From contig NZ_QCYJ01000172.1 in the NCBI RefSeq assembly GCF_003123685.1, forward strand, positions 124,001 to 188,000: 64,000 nt of DNA. Reading direction: 5' to 3'. Within the stretch, counting starts at the first letter, position 1, and each line of letters begins with the position of its first letter. The stretch comes from Nocardia aurea (GTDB taxonomy: Bacteria; Actinomycetota; Actinomycetes; Mycobacteriales; Mycobacteriaceae). Below the pieces are notes generated by a model, which saw only the letters and a program-made list of their open reading frames with translations, was not told the origin of the DNA and did no database searches. Both the position numbers and the translations under genes were made by a program. Positions 43,844 through 52,238 of this stretch are shown piece by piece.

Positions 43844-44191
43844 TCATCCTTCGCCGCGCGGCCCCACCTCCAGCGCTCCACCGGCGGCGCGCCAGTCGAT
43901 CAATCCACCGGACATGTTCTTGGCGTCGAAGCCGTAGTCGATGAGCAGGTTGGCGGCGCCGTAGGATCGCAGGCCGCCGGTGCAGAAGGTGATCAGGAGT
44001 CGATCGTCGGGCAATTCCTCGCATCCCGTCGTCAGCTGTTCCAGCGGAAGGTGGATCGCACCGGGGATGTGGGTGCGGTTCCACTCGAACCGGCGGCGCA
44101 CATCGATGATCAGGGCACCCGCCCGGACGGCTTCGATCGCCTCGGCCGCCGAAACGGCGGGGGCGCGATGGAGGTAGTGGCGGATACTCAT
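43844..44191 (-). CDS. Rhodanese-like domain protein
   Basis: A 115-residue single-domain rhodanese: LIIDVRRRFEWNRTHIPGAIHLPLEQL and the active-site loop TFCTGGLRSYGAANLL with the persulfide Cys, then GLIDWRAAGG. It moves sulfane sulfur between thiols in the cytosol. GAGG precedes the ATG at 44191. It lies 10 bp downstream of the MarR gene, so both are probably transcribed from the palindrome-controlled promoter at 44.75 kb. Confidence 0.9.
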   Translation of the reverse strand: MSIRHYLHRAPAVSAAEAIEAVRAGALIIDVRRRFEWNRTHIPGAIHLPLEQLTTGCEELPDDRLLITFCTGGLRSYGAANLLIDYGFDAKNMSGGLIDWRAAGGALEVGPRGEG

Positions 44192-44201
44192 GGGTCGGTC
44201 C

Positions 44202-44735
44202 TCACGTGGTCGGTCTGTCGTTCTTGCCCGTTCGCGAATGTCTGTGCGGCCCGGTGGATTCACGCGGTCGCTCCGGACCGGGCCGGTCACCGGCAGCCTG
44301 TACGGCGCGAAAGAGGCCGGGCAGCATCTCGCGCAGCGCGACCGGGTCCATCGCCTCGGACAGGAGAGCGTCGAGGTCGGCGTACGCCTGTTTCCCGACA
44401 TCGAGCAGCCGTCGTCCCTCGTCGGTCACCGCCAGCTTCGCCGTGCGACCGCGGCCGCCGCCGGTCACCTTCTCGACCGCTCCCGATTCCTCGAGTTTCG
44501 ACAGCGTCGCCTGCATGCTCTGCGGGGTCACCGAGGCGCGGCGGGCCAACTCGCTGTAGGACAGGCCCGGATCCCGGGACAGATGCCCCAGCGCGGAGAG
44601 ATGGCGGATCGCGATGCCCTCGGCCGCCAATCGGGTTTCGACACCGCCGCGCAACCGACTCCCCAGCATGATGAGCAGGAACGCCGGACTCAGCGGCGGG
44701 ACTCCTCCCCGGTCATCGGTCACGATATTCACCAC
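44202..44735 (-). CDS. MarR-family transcriptional regulator
   Basis: A 177-residue winged-helix regulator: IRHLSALGHLSRDPGLSYSELARRASVTPQSMQATLSKLEESG holds the recognition helix, and VEKVTGGGRGRTAKLAVTDEG the wing. Two adjacent GTG codons (44735, 44732) can start it. The perfect inverted repeat that begins 3 bp upstream overlaps its ribosome site, so it probably represses itself and the divergent MFS exporter. A polar tail of about 25 residues follows the last helix. The rhodanese gene is downstream. Confidence 0.9.
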   Translation of the reverse strand: MVNIVTDDRGGVPPLSPAFLLIMLGSRLRGGVETRLAAEGIAIRHLSALGHLSRDPGLSYSELARRASVTPQSMQATLSKLEESGAVEKVTGGGRGRTAKLAVTDEGRRLLDVGKQAYADLDALLSEAMDPVALREMLPGLFRAVQAAGDRPGPERPRESTGPHRHSRTGKNDRPTT

Positions 44736-44737
44736 CT

Positions 44738-44770
44738 CTCTCCAGTTTCAGTCTAACTGAAACTGGAGAG
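44738..44770. promoter_or_regulatory. Perfect 15-bp-arm MarR operator
   Basis: Arms CTCTCCAGTTTCAGT and its exact complement flank CTA. It lies between the MarR gene and the MFS gene, abutting the MarR start codon. Symmetry and position identify it as the likely autoregulatory operator. Confidence 0.75.
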
Positions 44771-44771
44771 G

Positions 44772-44789
44772 GATCACCGCGAGCGCAAA
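44772..44789 (+). repeat. 18-base direct repeat, copy 1
   Basis: GATCACCGCGAGCGCAAA occurs here and exactly at 46357-46374. This copy ends 38 bp before the ATG at 44827. A shared promoter element is the likeliest explanation. Confidence 0.7.
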
Positions 44790-44826
44790 TCTGGTGCGCG
44801 CCGACTTTGCCGCGCAGAATCCTCCC

Positions 44827-44874
44827 ATGAATTCTGCCGCGAACGGCGTTGTGGGCCCGTGGCATTCGGCGTAA
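44827..44874 (+). CDS. 15-residue leaderless ORF overlapping the MFS start
   Basis: ATG at 44827 encodes MNSAANGVVGPWHSA and ends inside the MFS gene, whose GTG (44859) is in another frame. A CAGAAT -10-like box ends 6 nt upstream, and the repeated 18-base element is 38 bp upstream. It may set transcription start and modulate MFS translation. Confidence 0.35.
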   Translation: MNSAANGVVGPWHSA

Positions 44875-46334
44875 CGCGCGCGACGGGACAGCCCGCGACG
44901 GTCGTCTACGACCGGCGCGCCACTTTGTGGTGCTGCCTCGGGGCGGGGTTCGCGACCTTGCTCGACGGCGCCGTCGTCGCGTTCACCGCGCCCTCGGTCC
45001 AGTCGTCGCTCGGCCTCGGCGATTCCGCGACACTGTGGTTCCTTTCCGCGTTCTCCTTGACGTTCGGGCTCGGACTCGCGCCCGCCGGACGGCTCGGCGA
45101 CGCCTATGGACGGCGTGGGCTGTTCCTCGCGGGGCTGGGCTTGTTCCTGATCGGATGCGTCGCGTCGGCGGGAGCGGTCGGCACCTGGTCGGTGATCCTC
45201 GGACGACTCGTCCAGGGTTTCGGCGCGGGCGTCATCAGCGCGCAGGTACTCGGGGTCATCCAGGATGTCTTCACCGGACCCGACCGATTGCGCGCCTTGG
45301 CCCGGTATTCCGCCGCGGGCGCGGCGGCGGCCATCGCGGGCCCGGTGCTCGCCGGTGTCGCGCTGTGGCTGCTCCCCGCCGAATTCGCCTGGCGCGTGGT
45401 GCTTCTGCTACCGATCCCGTTCACCCTCGCGACGATCGCGCTCGGTGTCCGTGGACTGCCGCGCGTTCCCCGAGCGCGTCGCGCGACCGATCTCGATCTA
45501 CCCGGTATCGCCGCGCTGGGACTACTCGTGGTCCTCGTGACGGTGCCGATCATCGATCCCGGCCTGCCGGGTGCCGCCATCGTCGCCGTCTGCGTCCTCG
45601 GCGGCGGGCTGGCGGTGGGGCTCGCGTGCTGGGAACGGCACTACGCTCGCACCGGACGCCTGCCGTTGTTCGCACCGGCGCTGATGCGGTCACGCGGCTA
45701 CGTCACCGGCAATGTGGTGGCGCTGCTGTGGTTCGGGTCCAGCCTGGCCTTCCACACCGTCAAGACCATCTATCTCATGCAGGTGTGCGAGATTCCCGCG
45801 CTCGCCATCGCGCTGTCGCTCATCCCGTCGGCCCTCGCGCGCATCGTCGCGTCGGGCTGGGGGCAGCGACTCTTCGCGACGCACGGACCGCCTCTGGTCA
45901 CCTACGGTCTCGTCGTGCACACCGGCTGTCTGGCGGCGAGCGCGGGAGCGACCGCGTTCTCGGACGGCTGGACACTGTTCTTCGTCCTGGCCGCGATCCA
46001 GATCGCCTTCGGACTCTCCAGCGGTGTCGTCGAACCGCCACTGCGGGTGGTGACCCTGGCCTTCTCCCCCTCGTCACTGCACGGTGTCGCCGCGTCGTTC
46101 CTGCAACTGACGCAACGCCTTTCGGCGACCGTGTGCATCGCACTGTGCACCGGGGTACTGCTCGCCTTCGGCGGCACGGCCTCGTCGGCATCGTTGCGGT
46201 GGGCGACGATCCTCTGCGCCGCCGCCTCGGCGGTGGCGACCGCCGCGTCGTTCTCGCGATACTTCCGCACCGACGCGCCCCCGACCGTGCCCGAGACTCC
46301 GGAGCCGGGAATGGACTCGTCCGGCGTCGCCTGA
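44859..46334 (+). CDS. MFS drug exporter, 14-helix DHA2 type
   Basis: A 491-residue transporter. The signature GRLGDAYGRRGLF is in loop 2-3, and the motif-C-like SAAGAAAAIAGPVLAG is in helix 5. The helix count suggests the DHA2 proton-drug antiporter type in the cytoplasmic membrane. The GTG start at 44859 is the only plausible one; no in-frame ATG precedes it. It diverges from a MarR gene with a perfect palindrome between them, a classic drug-inducible arrangement. A 15-codon ORF overlaps the start. Confidence 0.9.
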   Translation: MAFGVTRATGQPATVVYDRRATLWCCLGAGFATLLDGAVVAFTAPSVQSSLGLGDSATLWFLSAFSLTFGLGLAPAGRLGDAYGRRGLFLAGLGLFLIGCVASAGAVGTWSVILGRLVQGFGAGVISAQVLGVIQDVFTGPDRLRALARYSAAGAAAAIAGPVLAGVALWLLPAEFAWRVVLLLPIPFTLATIALGVRGLPRVPRARRATDLDLPGIAALGLLVVLVTVPIIDPGLPGAAIVAVCVLGGGLAVGLACWERHYARTGRLPLFAPALMRSRGYVTGNVVALLWFGSSLAFHTVKTIYLMQVCEIPALAIALSLIPSALARIVASGWGQRLFATHGPPLVTYGLVVHTGCLAASAGATAFSDGWTLFFVLAAIQIAFGLSSGVVEPPLRVVTLAFSPSSLHGVAASFLQLTQRLSATVCIALCTGVLLAFGGTASSASLRWATILCAAASAVATAASFSRYFRTDAPPTVPETPEPGMDSSGVA

Positions 46335-46356
46335 CCGACGAAGGTCGCCGCGAACC

Positions 46357-46374
46357 GATCACCGCGAGCGCAAA
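46357..46374 (+). repeat. 18-base direct repeat, copy 2
   Basis: Exact copy of the element at 44772-44789. It ends 39 bp before the ATG of the secreted protein at 46413, nearly the same spacing as copy 1. Confidence 0.7.
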
Positions 46375-46412
46375 CCTTGTTCCCCTCGATCCCCGGTGAC
46401 GACAATCGCGGT

Positions 46413-46871
46413 ATGAGGATCGCTTTCGCCGTGTCCGCCGCGGTCGCCGCCTGCCTGTGGAGCGCGGGGATCGCCGGAGCCGACACGTTGACACCGGATT
46501 ACGCACAGGTCGCGAACGGAGCGGGCGACGACCCGTCCGACAACCTCACCCCCGGCGCCTCCCCGATCCAGGTGCCCGATCTCGACGTGTGGCACGCACC
46601 CGACACCACCGTCGTCGTCGCCCATCCCTACCTCGCGCCCTGGGTGCACGACCTGGTACCGGCGCCGGCGAACACCGGCCTCGAGATCCGAGGCGCGGCG
46701 CGGGTGAGGCTGCCGTCTCCGGTCGACGCCACGACGACGGTGCTGAATCCCAACGGCCACTGCGTATTCGGTGCCGTGGGCGATCCCGGGTCGACCGCGA
46801 CCGCACTGCCGCCGATCCGGATCGACACCCCCGGATTCCAGCTGGTGATCGATCCGACCGTCAGCCGATAG
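46413..46871 (+). CDS. Small secreted protein, unknown function
   Basis: A 152-residue protein with a signal peptide (MRIAFAVSAAVAACLWSAGI, cleavage likely after AGAD). The mature domain is beta-rich with many Thr/Pro/Val and no recognisable family; DVWHAPDTTVVVAHPYLAPW and NPNGHCVFGAVGDPG are distinctive. It is leaderless or nearly so: GACAAT lies 6 nt before the ATG. The 18-base upstream repeat is shared with the preceding MFS gene, suggesting co-regulation. Confidence 0.75.
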   Translation: MRIAFAVSAAVAACLWSAGIAGADTLTPDYAQVANGAGDDPSDNLTPGASPIQVPDLDVWHAPDTTVVVAHPYLAPWVHDLVPAPANTGLEIRGAARVRLPSPVDATTTVLNPNGHCVFGAVGDPGSTATALPPIRIDTPGFQLVIDPTVSR

Positions 46872-46877
46872 GCCACC

Positions 46878-47966
46878 TCACCAGGTCAGCACCGGCTTCA
46901 CGACATGGCCCGCGCGCTGATCCGCCAACGCGGCCTCGATCTCGGCGTGCCGATATCCGGCCACCAGTCGCTCGATCGGGAACCGGCCCGCCGCGTGCAG
47001 TTCGAGCAGCAGCGGGATGAAGGTATGCGGGTCGGCGTCACCTTCGAGGCAACCGCGCACGGTTTTGCCGCCGAGGACGATATCGCGAATATCGATGGCG
47101 GGGATGCCCGCACCCAAGCCCACCGCGACCACCGTCCCGCCGACCGCGAGCGCCGCGGCGGCGTCGGCGAGCACGGTCGCCGATCCGGTGGTGTCGAGCG
47201 CGTGCGTCGCTCCGCCCCGGGTCAGATCGCGGATCACCGCGGTGGTCTCGCCCCCGGCCGGATCGATCGCGGTGACGGCTCCGAGGGTGAGCGCGAGTTC
47301 GCGGCGCGGTCCGTTCGGTTCGACCACGATGATCTGCTCGACACCCGACGCGCGCGCGGCGAGCACACCGGCCATACCGACGGCGCCCGCGCCGTAGACG
47401 ACCAGGGCCGCTTCGGGTTCGGGACGCAGGACGTTGAGCACGGCGCCCGCGCCGGTCTGGAATCCGCAGCCCAGCGGCGCGGCGAGCACCGGATCGGTGG
47501 CGGCGTCGACGACCACCGTATTGTCCCGGGTGCTCAAGGCGTAGCCGGCGAAACTGGACTGGCCGAAGAATCCGTCGCGCACCCGCGCACCGGCGGCGGT
47601 GACCCTCGGCGACTTGTCGGACCGGCCGCCGAACTGATTCAGGGCCACTGAACGTCGGCAATAGGCCAGGCGCCCTCCGCGACAGCTCGCGCACTCACCG
47701 CAGGAGCGGAAACTCAGGACGACCCGATCGCCCGGACGCACCCCGCCGACCTCGGCGCCGACCGCCTCGACGACGCCCGCGCCCTCGTGTCCGAGAAGTA
47801 CCGGCCGATCCGGTCCACCCGCCGCGCGGGTGACGAGATCGGTGTGGCAGATGCCGACGGCCTCGACGCGGACCAGGATCTCGTCGTCACGCGGGGAGTC
47901 GACCTCGACGCCCTCGAGGCTGAACGGCGCGGCGGGGTCACGTGACAGCAGCGCGGTGGTCAGCAC
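46878..47966 (-). CDS. Zinc-dependent alcohol dehydrogenase, aryl-alcohol type
   Basis: A 362-residue medium-chain dehydrogenase. Catalytic zinc ligands are in GICHTD (Cys) and GHEGAGVV (His, Glu). The structural zinc site is SCGECASCRGGRLAYC with four Cys, and the Rossmann motif is GAGAVGMAG. It resembles aryl-alcohol and geraniol dehydrogenases (GCGFQTGAGAVLNVLRPE). The substrate is probably a medium-size primary alcohol. The GTG at 47966 overlaps the end of the DUF4334 gene by 7 bp, so the two are coupled; a TetR gene diverges upstream. Confidence 0.92.
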   Translation of the reverse strand: MLTTALLSRDPAAPFSLEGVEVDSPRDDEILVRVEAVGICHTDLVTRAAGGPDRPVLLGHEGAGVVEAVGAEVGGVRPGDRVVLSFRSCGECASCRGGRLAYCRRSVALNQFGGRSDKSPRVTAAGARVRDGFFGQSSFAGYALSTRDNTVVVDAATDPVLAAPLGCGFQTGAGAVLNVLRPEPEAALVVYGAGAVGMAGVLAARASGVEQIIVVEPNGPRRELALTLGAVTAIDPAGGETTAVIRDLTRGGATHALDTTGSATVLADAAAALAVGGTVVAVGLGAGIPAIDIRDIVLGGKTVRGCLEGDADPHTFIPLLLELHAAGRFPIERLVAGYRHAEIEAALADQRAGHVVKPVLTW

Positions 47967-48436
47967 TCGCCGTCCCGCTCGAGCAGGAAGTAGAAGTATT
48001 CGCCCTCGGCGAGCACCAGATCGGGGCGGCCGTTCATGATGCCCATCAGGGTCGACTCGTCCAGACGCTTGAAATGGTCGAAGACCGGACGTCCGTCGTA
48101 GACCATCGTCGCGGTGACCTCACCGCGGAATTCGATATTCCACAGGCTGGCCTCGCCGCCGCCGAGTTCGACATTCGAGAACAGCGACCCGTCCTCGGCC
48201 CGGCAGATCAACGGTTCCGCGCGGGTCAGCGAATGGAAATTCTTGCCGTACCAGCGACTGGCGGGCAGCGCCCGGCACAGCGGGTGTCCCGTGGCGAAGG
48301 CCGCGCCGCGCCAACGTCCGAGGATCTCCTCGGCCCGCACGGTCGGCAGTTGCGCCCACAGCGCGTCCAGGTCCGCGGTCGCCACCCCCGATTCCCTGGC
48401 GGCCAGTTCCCTCCAGGACTCCACAGATACAGCCAT
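47960..48436 (-). CDS. DUF4334/GXWXG-domain protein
   Basis: A 158-residue protein with the GXWXG signature (ILGRWRGAAFATGHPL), followed by WYGKNFHSLTRAEPLI and MVYDGRPVFDHFKRLDESTLMGIMNGRPDL, the DUF4334 order. Its function is unknown but it often accompanies oxidoreductases. The ATG at 48436 follows GAAGG. It is the first gene of an operon with the alcohol dehydrogenase and is separated from the TetR gene by tandem operator-like repeats. Confidence 0.88.
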   Translation of the reverse strand: MAVSVESWRELAARESGVATADLDALWAQLPTVRAEEILGRWRGAAFATGHPLCRALPASRWYGKNFHSLTRAEPLICRAEDGSLFSNVELGGGEASLWNIEFRGEVTATMVYDGRPVFDHFKRLDESTLMGIMNGRPDLVLAEGEYFYFLLERDGEC

Positions 48437-48456
48437 CGGCGACACCTTCCCTTTCA

Positions 48457-48499
48457 GAACCATCCGGTTCGTGAACCTTAACCACGAACCAAACGGTTC
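48457..48499. promoter_or_regulatory. Tandem TetR operator sites
   Basis: Two copies of GAACC-N4-GGTTC (48457-48470 and 48486-48499) lie 29 bp apart, plus GGTTCGTG/CACGAACC across the centre. The second abuts the -10 box TAGGAT (48507-48512) of the TetR gene. Confidence 0.75.
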
Positions 48500-48518
48500 G
48501 GCAAGATAGGATGCCGCA

Positions 48519-49085
48519 ATGCGCGCCGCCGGTCATGCCACCAGGGAACGGATCCTCGTCGCCGCCAAGGCCGAATTCGCGCAGTACGGCGTCGCGGGCG
48601 CGCGGATCAATCGCATCGCCGCGGCGGCCAAGGCCAGCAAGGACCGGCTCTACGCCTATTTCGCCAGCAAGGACGCGCTCTACACCGCGGTCACCGAGCA
48701 GTGGGCCGACCACACCACCGCCGAGACCGCGTTGCACGCCGCCGACCTACCCGGTTACGTCGGACGGTTGTTCGACCACTACCTCCGATATCCGGACAAC
48801 GCCCGGCTACAGGCCTGGGCCGATGTGGAACGGCTCCACATTCCCGAAGCCGAACAGGTCGTCCGGCGCGTGATCGCCGCCAAGATCACCGAGGTCGAAC
48901 GCGGCCAGCGCGACGGTCTGGTGACGACCGATTTCCAGCCGATCACCCTGATCGTCATGCTCACCGATCTGGCCCGCACCGCCGCCGCACACGCGACGAG
49001 GGACGACGGCAAGCACAATATCGCCGAACGCCGCGCCGCACTGGTGCTCGCGGCGCGGCGACTGGTGTCACCCGACCAGGGGTGA
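48519..49085 (+). CDS. TetR-family transcriptional regulator
   Basis: A 188-residue TetR protein: ATRERILVAAKAEFAQYGVAGARINRIAAAAKASKDRLYAYFASKDALYTAV covers the DNA-binding domain. A C-terminal helical ligand domain follows. TAGGAT ends 6 nt before the ATG, so the transcript is leaderless. It diverges from the DUF4334/alcohol dehydrogenase operon across tandem palindromes and probably represses both directions until an alcohol or related metabolite is bound. It converges with the PAP2 gene. Confidence 0.92.
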   Translation: MRAAGHATRERILVAAKAEFAQYGVAGARINRIAAAAKASKDRLYAYFASKDALYTAVTEQWADHTTAETALHAADLPGYVGRLFDHYLRYPDNARLQAWADVERLHIPEAEQVVRRVIAAKITEVERGQRDGLVTTDFQPITLIVMLTDLARTAAAHATRDDGKHNIAERRAALVLAARRLVSPDQG

Positions 49086-49092
49086 GAACGGG

Positions 49093-50091
49093 TCAGGCGC
49101 GTGCCCCGACGCGACTCTCCTCCACCACCTCGTCATCGTCCTCCCCCACGGAGGCGCGACCGGCCCGGTATCGCTCCCACATCGCCACCACCACGATGGT
49201 GATGCCGACGTACAGGTAGCCGAGCAGCACGTCGATGACATAGTGCTCACCGCCGTAGACCAGGGTGAACGCCATGGCGAACGGAAACAGAGCCAACGGG
49301 ACTCGCAGCCACCACCGGCGCACCAGCGGCCAGAGCGTCACGGTCACCAGCACGGCGAAGGCGGTATGCAGCGACGGCAGGGCCGCGACGTAATTACCCT
49401 GATCCTCCAGCCATTTCGCGCTCACGTCCGGCGACACCATGCCCAGCCCGAAACCTGAGATCCGCCGGACCTCCTCGTCGATCGCGCCCTCACGACTCGC
49501 GTACCACGGCGGGGCGGCGGGCACGAGGATGTAGGTGACCAGCGCGAGATACGACAGCACGAGGATGCGGCGCATGTACCGCGCCCACATCGGCCGCGAA
49601 TACAGGTAGAATATCGCCGCCACCGCCCACGGGACGATGAAATGAGTGGTGTAGACGATGCCGATGATCGGCGTCCACCAGGGCTGGCCGTCCTCGGCGA
49701 GATGCTGTTGCAGCCACACCGTGGGCAACGCGCCGTCGAAGAACCAACGCTCCACCGTCACCAGTTCGTGCATGCGCAGCGGCATCCCGACCGTATCGGC
49801 CAGATCACGGGTGAAGTCGTACACCAGCAGCACCGCCACCAGCGGCAGCCAGTCCACCACGACCCGCACATGATCGCGCCACGGCCGGTCGATGCTGAAC
49901 GCGATGATTCCGGTCAGGATCCACGCCACCTCGGTCAACCGACCCCCCGGAATGAGGCCGGTGAGAACCGCCGCGACGAGCGCGATCAGGTACGCGTACC
50001 GAACCGCGACGCGCAGCATGCGCCGCGTCCCGCGCGGATACTCTTCCTCGGATACCGCTGTCCGAGTGATTTCGGTGGACAACCCCGTCAT
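49093..50091 (-). CDS. PAP2-superfamily membrane phosphatase/phosphotransferase
   Basis: A 332-residue membrane protein with about six to eight helices. ALPSLHTAFAVLV (Ser-His) and GGEHYVIDVLLGYL (second His, Asp) are the PAP2/Aur1-like catalytic motifs, with IDRPWRDHVRVV earlier. It probably acts on inositol or lipid phosphates at the outer membrane face, similar to the protein at 8304. The ATG at 50091 gives a short acidic N-terminus; the C-terminal tail is acidic. It converges with the TetR gene, only 7 bp apart. Confidence 0.85.
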   Translation of the reverse strand: MTGLSTEITRTAVSEEEYPRGTRRMLRVAVRYAYLIALVAAVLTGLIPGGRLTEVAWILTGIIAFSIDRPWRDHVRVVVDWLPLVAVLLVYDFTRDLADTVGMPLRMHELVTVERWFFDGALPTVWLQQHLAEDGQPWWTPIIGIVYTTHFIVPWAVAAIFYLYSRPMWARYMRRILVLSYLALVTYILVPAAPPWYASREGAIDEEVRRISGFGLGMVSPDVSAKWLEDQGNYVAALPSLHTAFAVLVTVTLWPLVRRWWLRVPLALFPFAMAFTLVYGGEHYVIDVLLGYLYVGITIVVVAMWERYRAGRASVGEDDDEVVEESRVGARA

Positions 50092-50359
50092 TCACCCAGT
50101 GTTCCACGTCGATTCACCATCTTGCGTTCCGAGCGTTGCGCCGCGAGATTCTCGGGCGCGGAATCAGGGCCGCAAAAGCGGCCGCTACCACCGGTTTCCT
50201 CACCGCCACATGAATCGCCCATTCGGGACAAAACGCCTACCGAAGCCGCCACCTGTCCGCTGACCGGCCCGGCGATGACGAAATCGCGCCCAGGCATTGC
50301 TACTTCGATGAGTGAATGAGATAGTTTGTGCAATTCTCTCTCACAACCGTGGAGTTGCG

Positions 50360-51217
50360 ATGTCACGTCCGATCCGTGCCGTACCCGCCGATACAGCCGA
50401 CGACGCCGCCGAGCGTCGACGCCGCTACATGGCGGGCCCCGCGGCGCTGCTCGGCGGCCCGGCGAATGTCGTGATGCAACTCGGCAAGCCGCCGGTCGGT
50501 CGCGGCGTCGTCGAATCCCCGGTGGACAGTGGACGTTTCGATCTGCGGCCCCGCAAGCGAGGCAAGACGACACTGACGTATCTGGCGGTGGCGATGCTGG
50601 GTACCGACGACGATCGCGAGGCGTTCCGGGAGGCTGTCAACACCGCCCACCGACAGGTCCGCTCGCGTCCGGGCGCCGCGGTGAAATACAACGCCTTCGA
50701 TCCGACGCTGCAACTGTGGGTGGCCGCATGCCTGTACAAGGGCACGCTGGACTCCCTGGTGTTCCTGCGCGGCGGCCTCGACGACGACGTCGCCGACGAC
50801 CTGTACCGAGAGTCCGCCGCGTTCGGCACAACGCTGCAGGTGCGCCCGGAGATGTGGCCGAGTGACCGGGCGGCGTTCGCCGAGTACTGGGAGGCCGGGC
50901 TGACCGCGATCGCCTTCGACGACGAGGTCAAGCGGTATCTGCTCGAGCAGGTGATCGGGCTGGGCCCCTACAGTCGCGTGGAACGTATGGCGCTGTGGCG
51001 GATCAACCGTTTCTTCACGACCGGATATCTGCCCCAGCGCTTCCGCGACGAACTCGGACTGGCGTGGAGTCCGCGCAGGCAGCGAGTATTCGAGGTGACG
51101 ATGCGAGCGATCGGCGCGGTATGTTTCGCACTGCCCGAACGATTCCGCCTCTACCCGTTCCAGACCCACCTGCACGATATGCGACGGCGACGCGCACAGG
51201 GAAAGCCTCTGGTCTGA
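50360..51217 (+). CDS. MpaB-family (DUF2236) oxygenase, copy 1
   Basis: A 285-residue protein of the oxygenase MpaB/latex-clearing-protein family (DUF2236): GPAALLGGPANVVMQLGKPPVGRGVVES, then TLTYLAVAMLGTDDDREAFREAVN and YNAFDPTLQLWVAACLYKGTL, all typical. The family uses histidine-ligated b-type heme for oxidative cleavage of isoprenoids or rubber. GGAG lies 5 nt before the ATG at 50360. A second paralogue starts 23 bp after the stop, so they form one operon. No signal peptide is seen. Confidence 0.88.
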   Translation: MSRPIRAVPADTADDAAERRRRYMAGPAALLGGPANVVMQLGKPPVGRGVVESPVDSGRFDLRPRKRGKTTLTYLAVAMLGTDDDREAFREAVNTAHRQVRSRPGAAVKYNAFDPTLQLWVAACLYKGTLDSLVFLRGGLDDDVADDLYRESAAFGTTLQVRPEMWPSDRAAFAEYWEAGLTAIAFDDEVKRYLLEQVIGLGPYSRVERMALWRINRFFTTGYLPQRFRDELGLAWSPRRQRVFEVTMRAIGAVCFALPERFRLYPFQTHLHDMRRRRAQGKPLV

Positions 51218-51240
51218 GATCCGTCGGAACAGCGTCGACG

Positions 51241-52029
51241 ATGCCACGACGTACACCCGTCGAGCCGGACCCTCTACTCGAGAACTCGCTGCTGCACCGG
51301 CATCTGGGAGACCGTCGGTTCGTGCTGACGTTGCCGCGCGCGGTGACGCTACAGATTCTGCATCCGGCCATCGCCGCGGCTCTCGCGTCACATACCCGAA
51401 CCGGATTGTGGGAGCACAAGAAGCGCGCGGTGTCGACCATGATCACCATCGCCTACTCGCGCCGAGATCTGCGCTCGGTCATCCGCGTCGGCCACGAACA
51501 CGTCAAGGGACGCGACAACCTCGGCCGCCGATATCACGCGTTGAACCCGGAGATCTTCTTCTTCCAGCACGCGACCTACGTCGACGCGCTGTTCACCTCG
51601 ATCGATACCTTCTCGAGGCCGCTGTCCGCGCCGCAGCGTGAACGTCTCTACCTCGAATGCCTCGCGTGGTACCGCCGCTACGGCATCTCGACCCGTGGCG
51701 TGCCGACCACATGGTCGGAGTTCACCACCTACTTCGACCAGGCCTGCGACGGCCTGCTGCGGCGCACCGCGCATGGTGACCATCTGGTCTCGCAGGCGTT
51801 GCGACCCGACGCCTGGACACCGAAGTGGTTGCCGGACGGGGCGGTTCGCGCTCTGTCGCACGACCGGGCACGGGATCTGCTCGACATCGACGTCAGCGCC
51901 GCCGACAGGGCGGTGCTGTCCGTGTACGCGCGCACCGTCCGCGCGGGCGCCGCACTCGCACCTCGGCGCATGCGTCGTCTGCCGCAAGCCCGCACCCCGG
52001 ACAATGGTCAGCTGACGCTGTCGGACTGA
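51241..52029 (+). CDS. MpaB-family (DUF2236) oxygenase, copy 2
   Basis: A 262-residue paralogue of the preceding gene: LHRHLGDRRFVLTLPRAVTLQILHPAIAAALASHT, HKKRAVSTMITIAYSRRDL and LNPEIFFFQHATYVDALFTS match DUF2236. The His/Arg/Lys pattern expected for heme binding appears kept (HKKR, GHEH). It is probably co-translated with copy 1, and together they may cleave a polyisoprenoid or related hydrophobic substrate. The ATG at 51241 is chosen because it opens the conserved region; no strong Shine-Dalgarno is present. Confidence 0.85.
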   Translation: MPRRTPVEPDPLLENSLLHRHLGDRRFVLTLPRAVTLQILHPAIAAALASHTRTGLWEHKKRAVSTMITIAYSRRDLRSVIRVGHEHVKGRDNLGRRYHALNPEIFFFQHATYVDALFTSIDTFSRPLSAPQRERLYLECLAWYRRYGISTRGVPTTWSEFTTYFDQACDGLLRRTAHGDHLVSQALRPDAWTPKWLPDGAVRALSHDRARDLLDIDVSAADRAVLSVYARTVRAGAALAPRRMRRLPQARTPDNGQLTLSD

Positions 52030-52238
52030 TCGACGGTGGTTCATCCCGGCCACACTCGCACCCACGGTCCGGCTCCACGTCGAGTTCGTCAGCGAAGCGA
52101 GCATATTCGCGTCGAGCCGTGACGCGCCGGACCTGTTCGCCACGGGAGGTCCCTGCCGGATACATACCCTTTTCGCTCCGGCTTCGCATGTTCCCGTGTC
52201 GAATTCGGGTACGCCAATCCCGCGCGGGTCGGCTCGGG

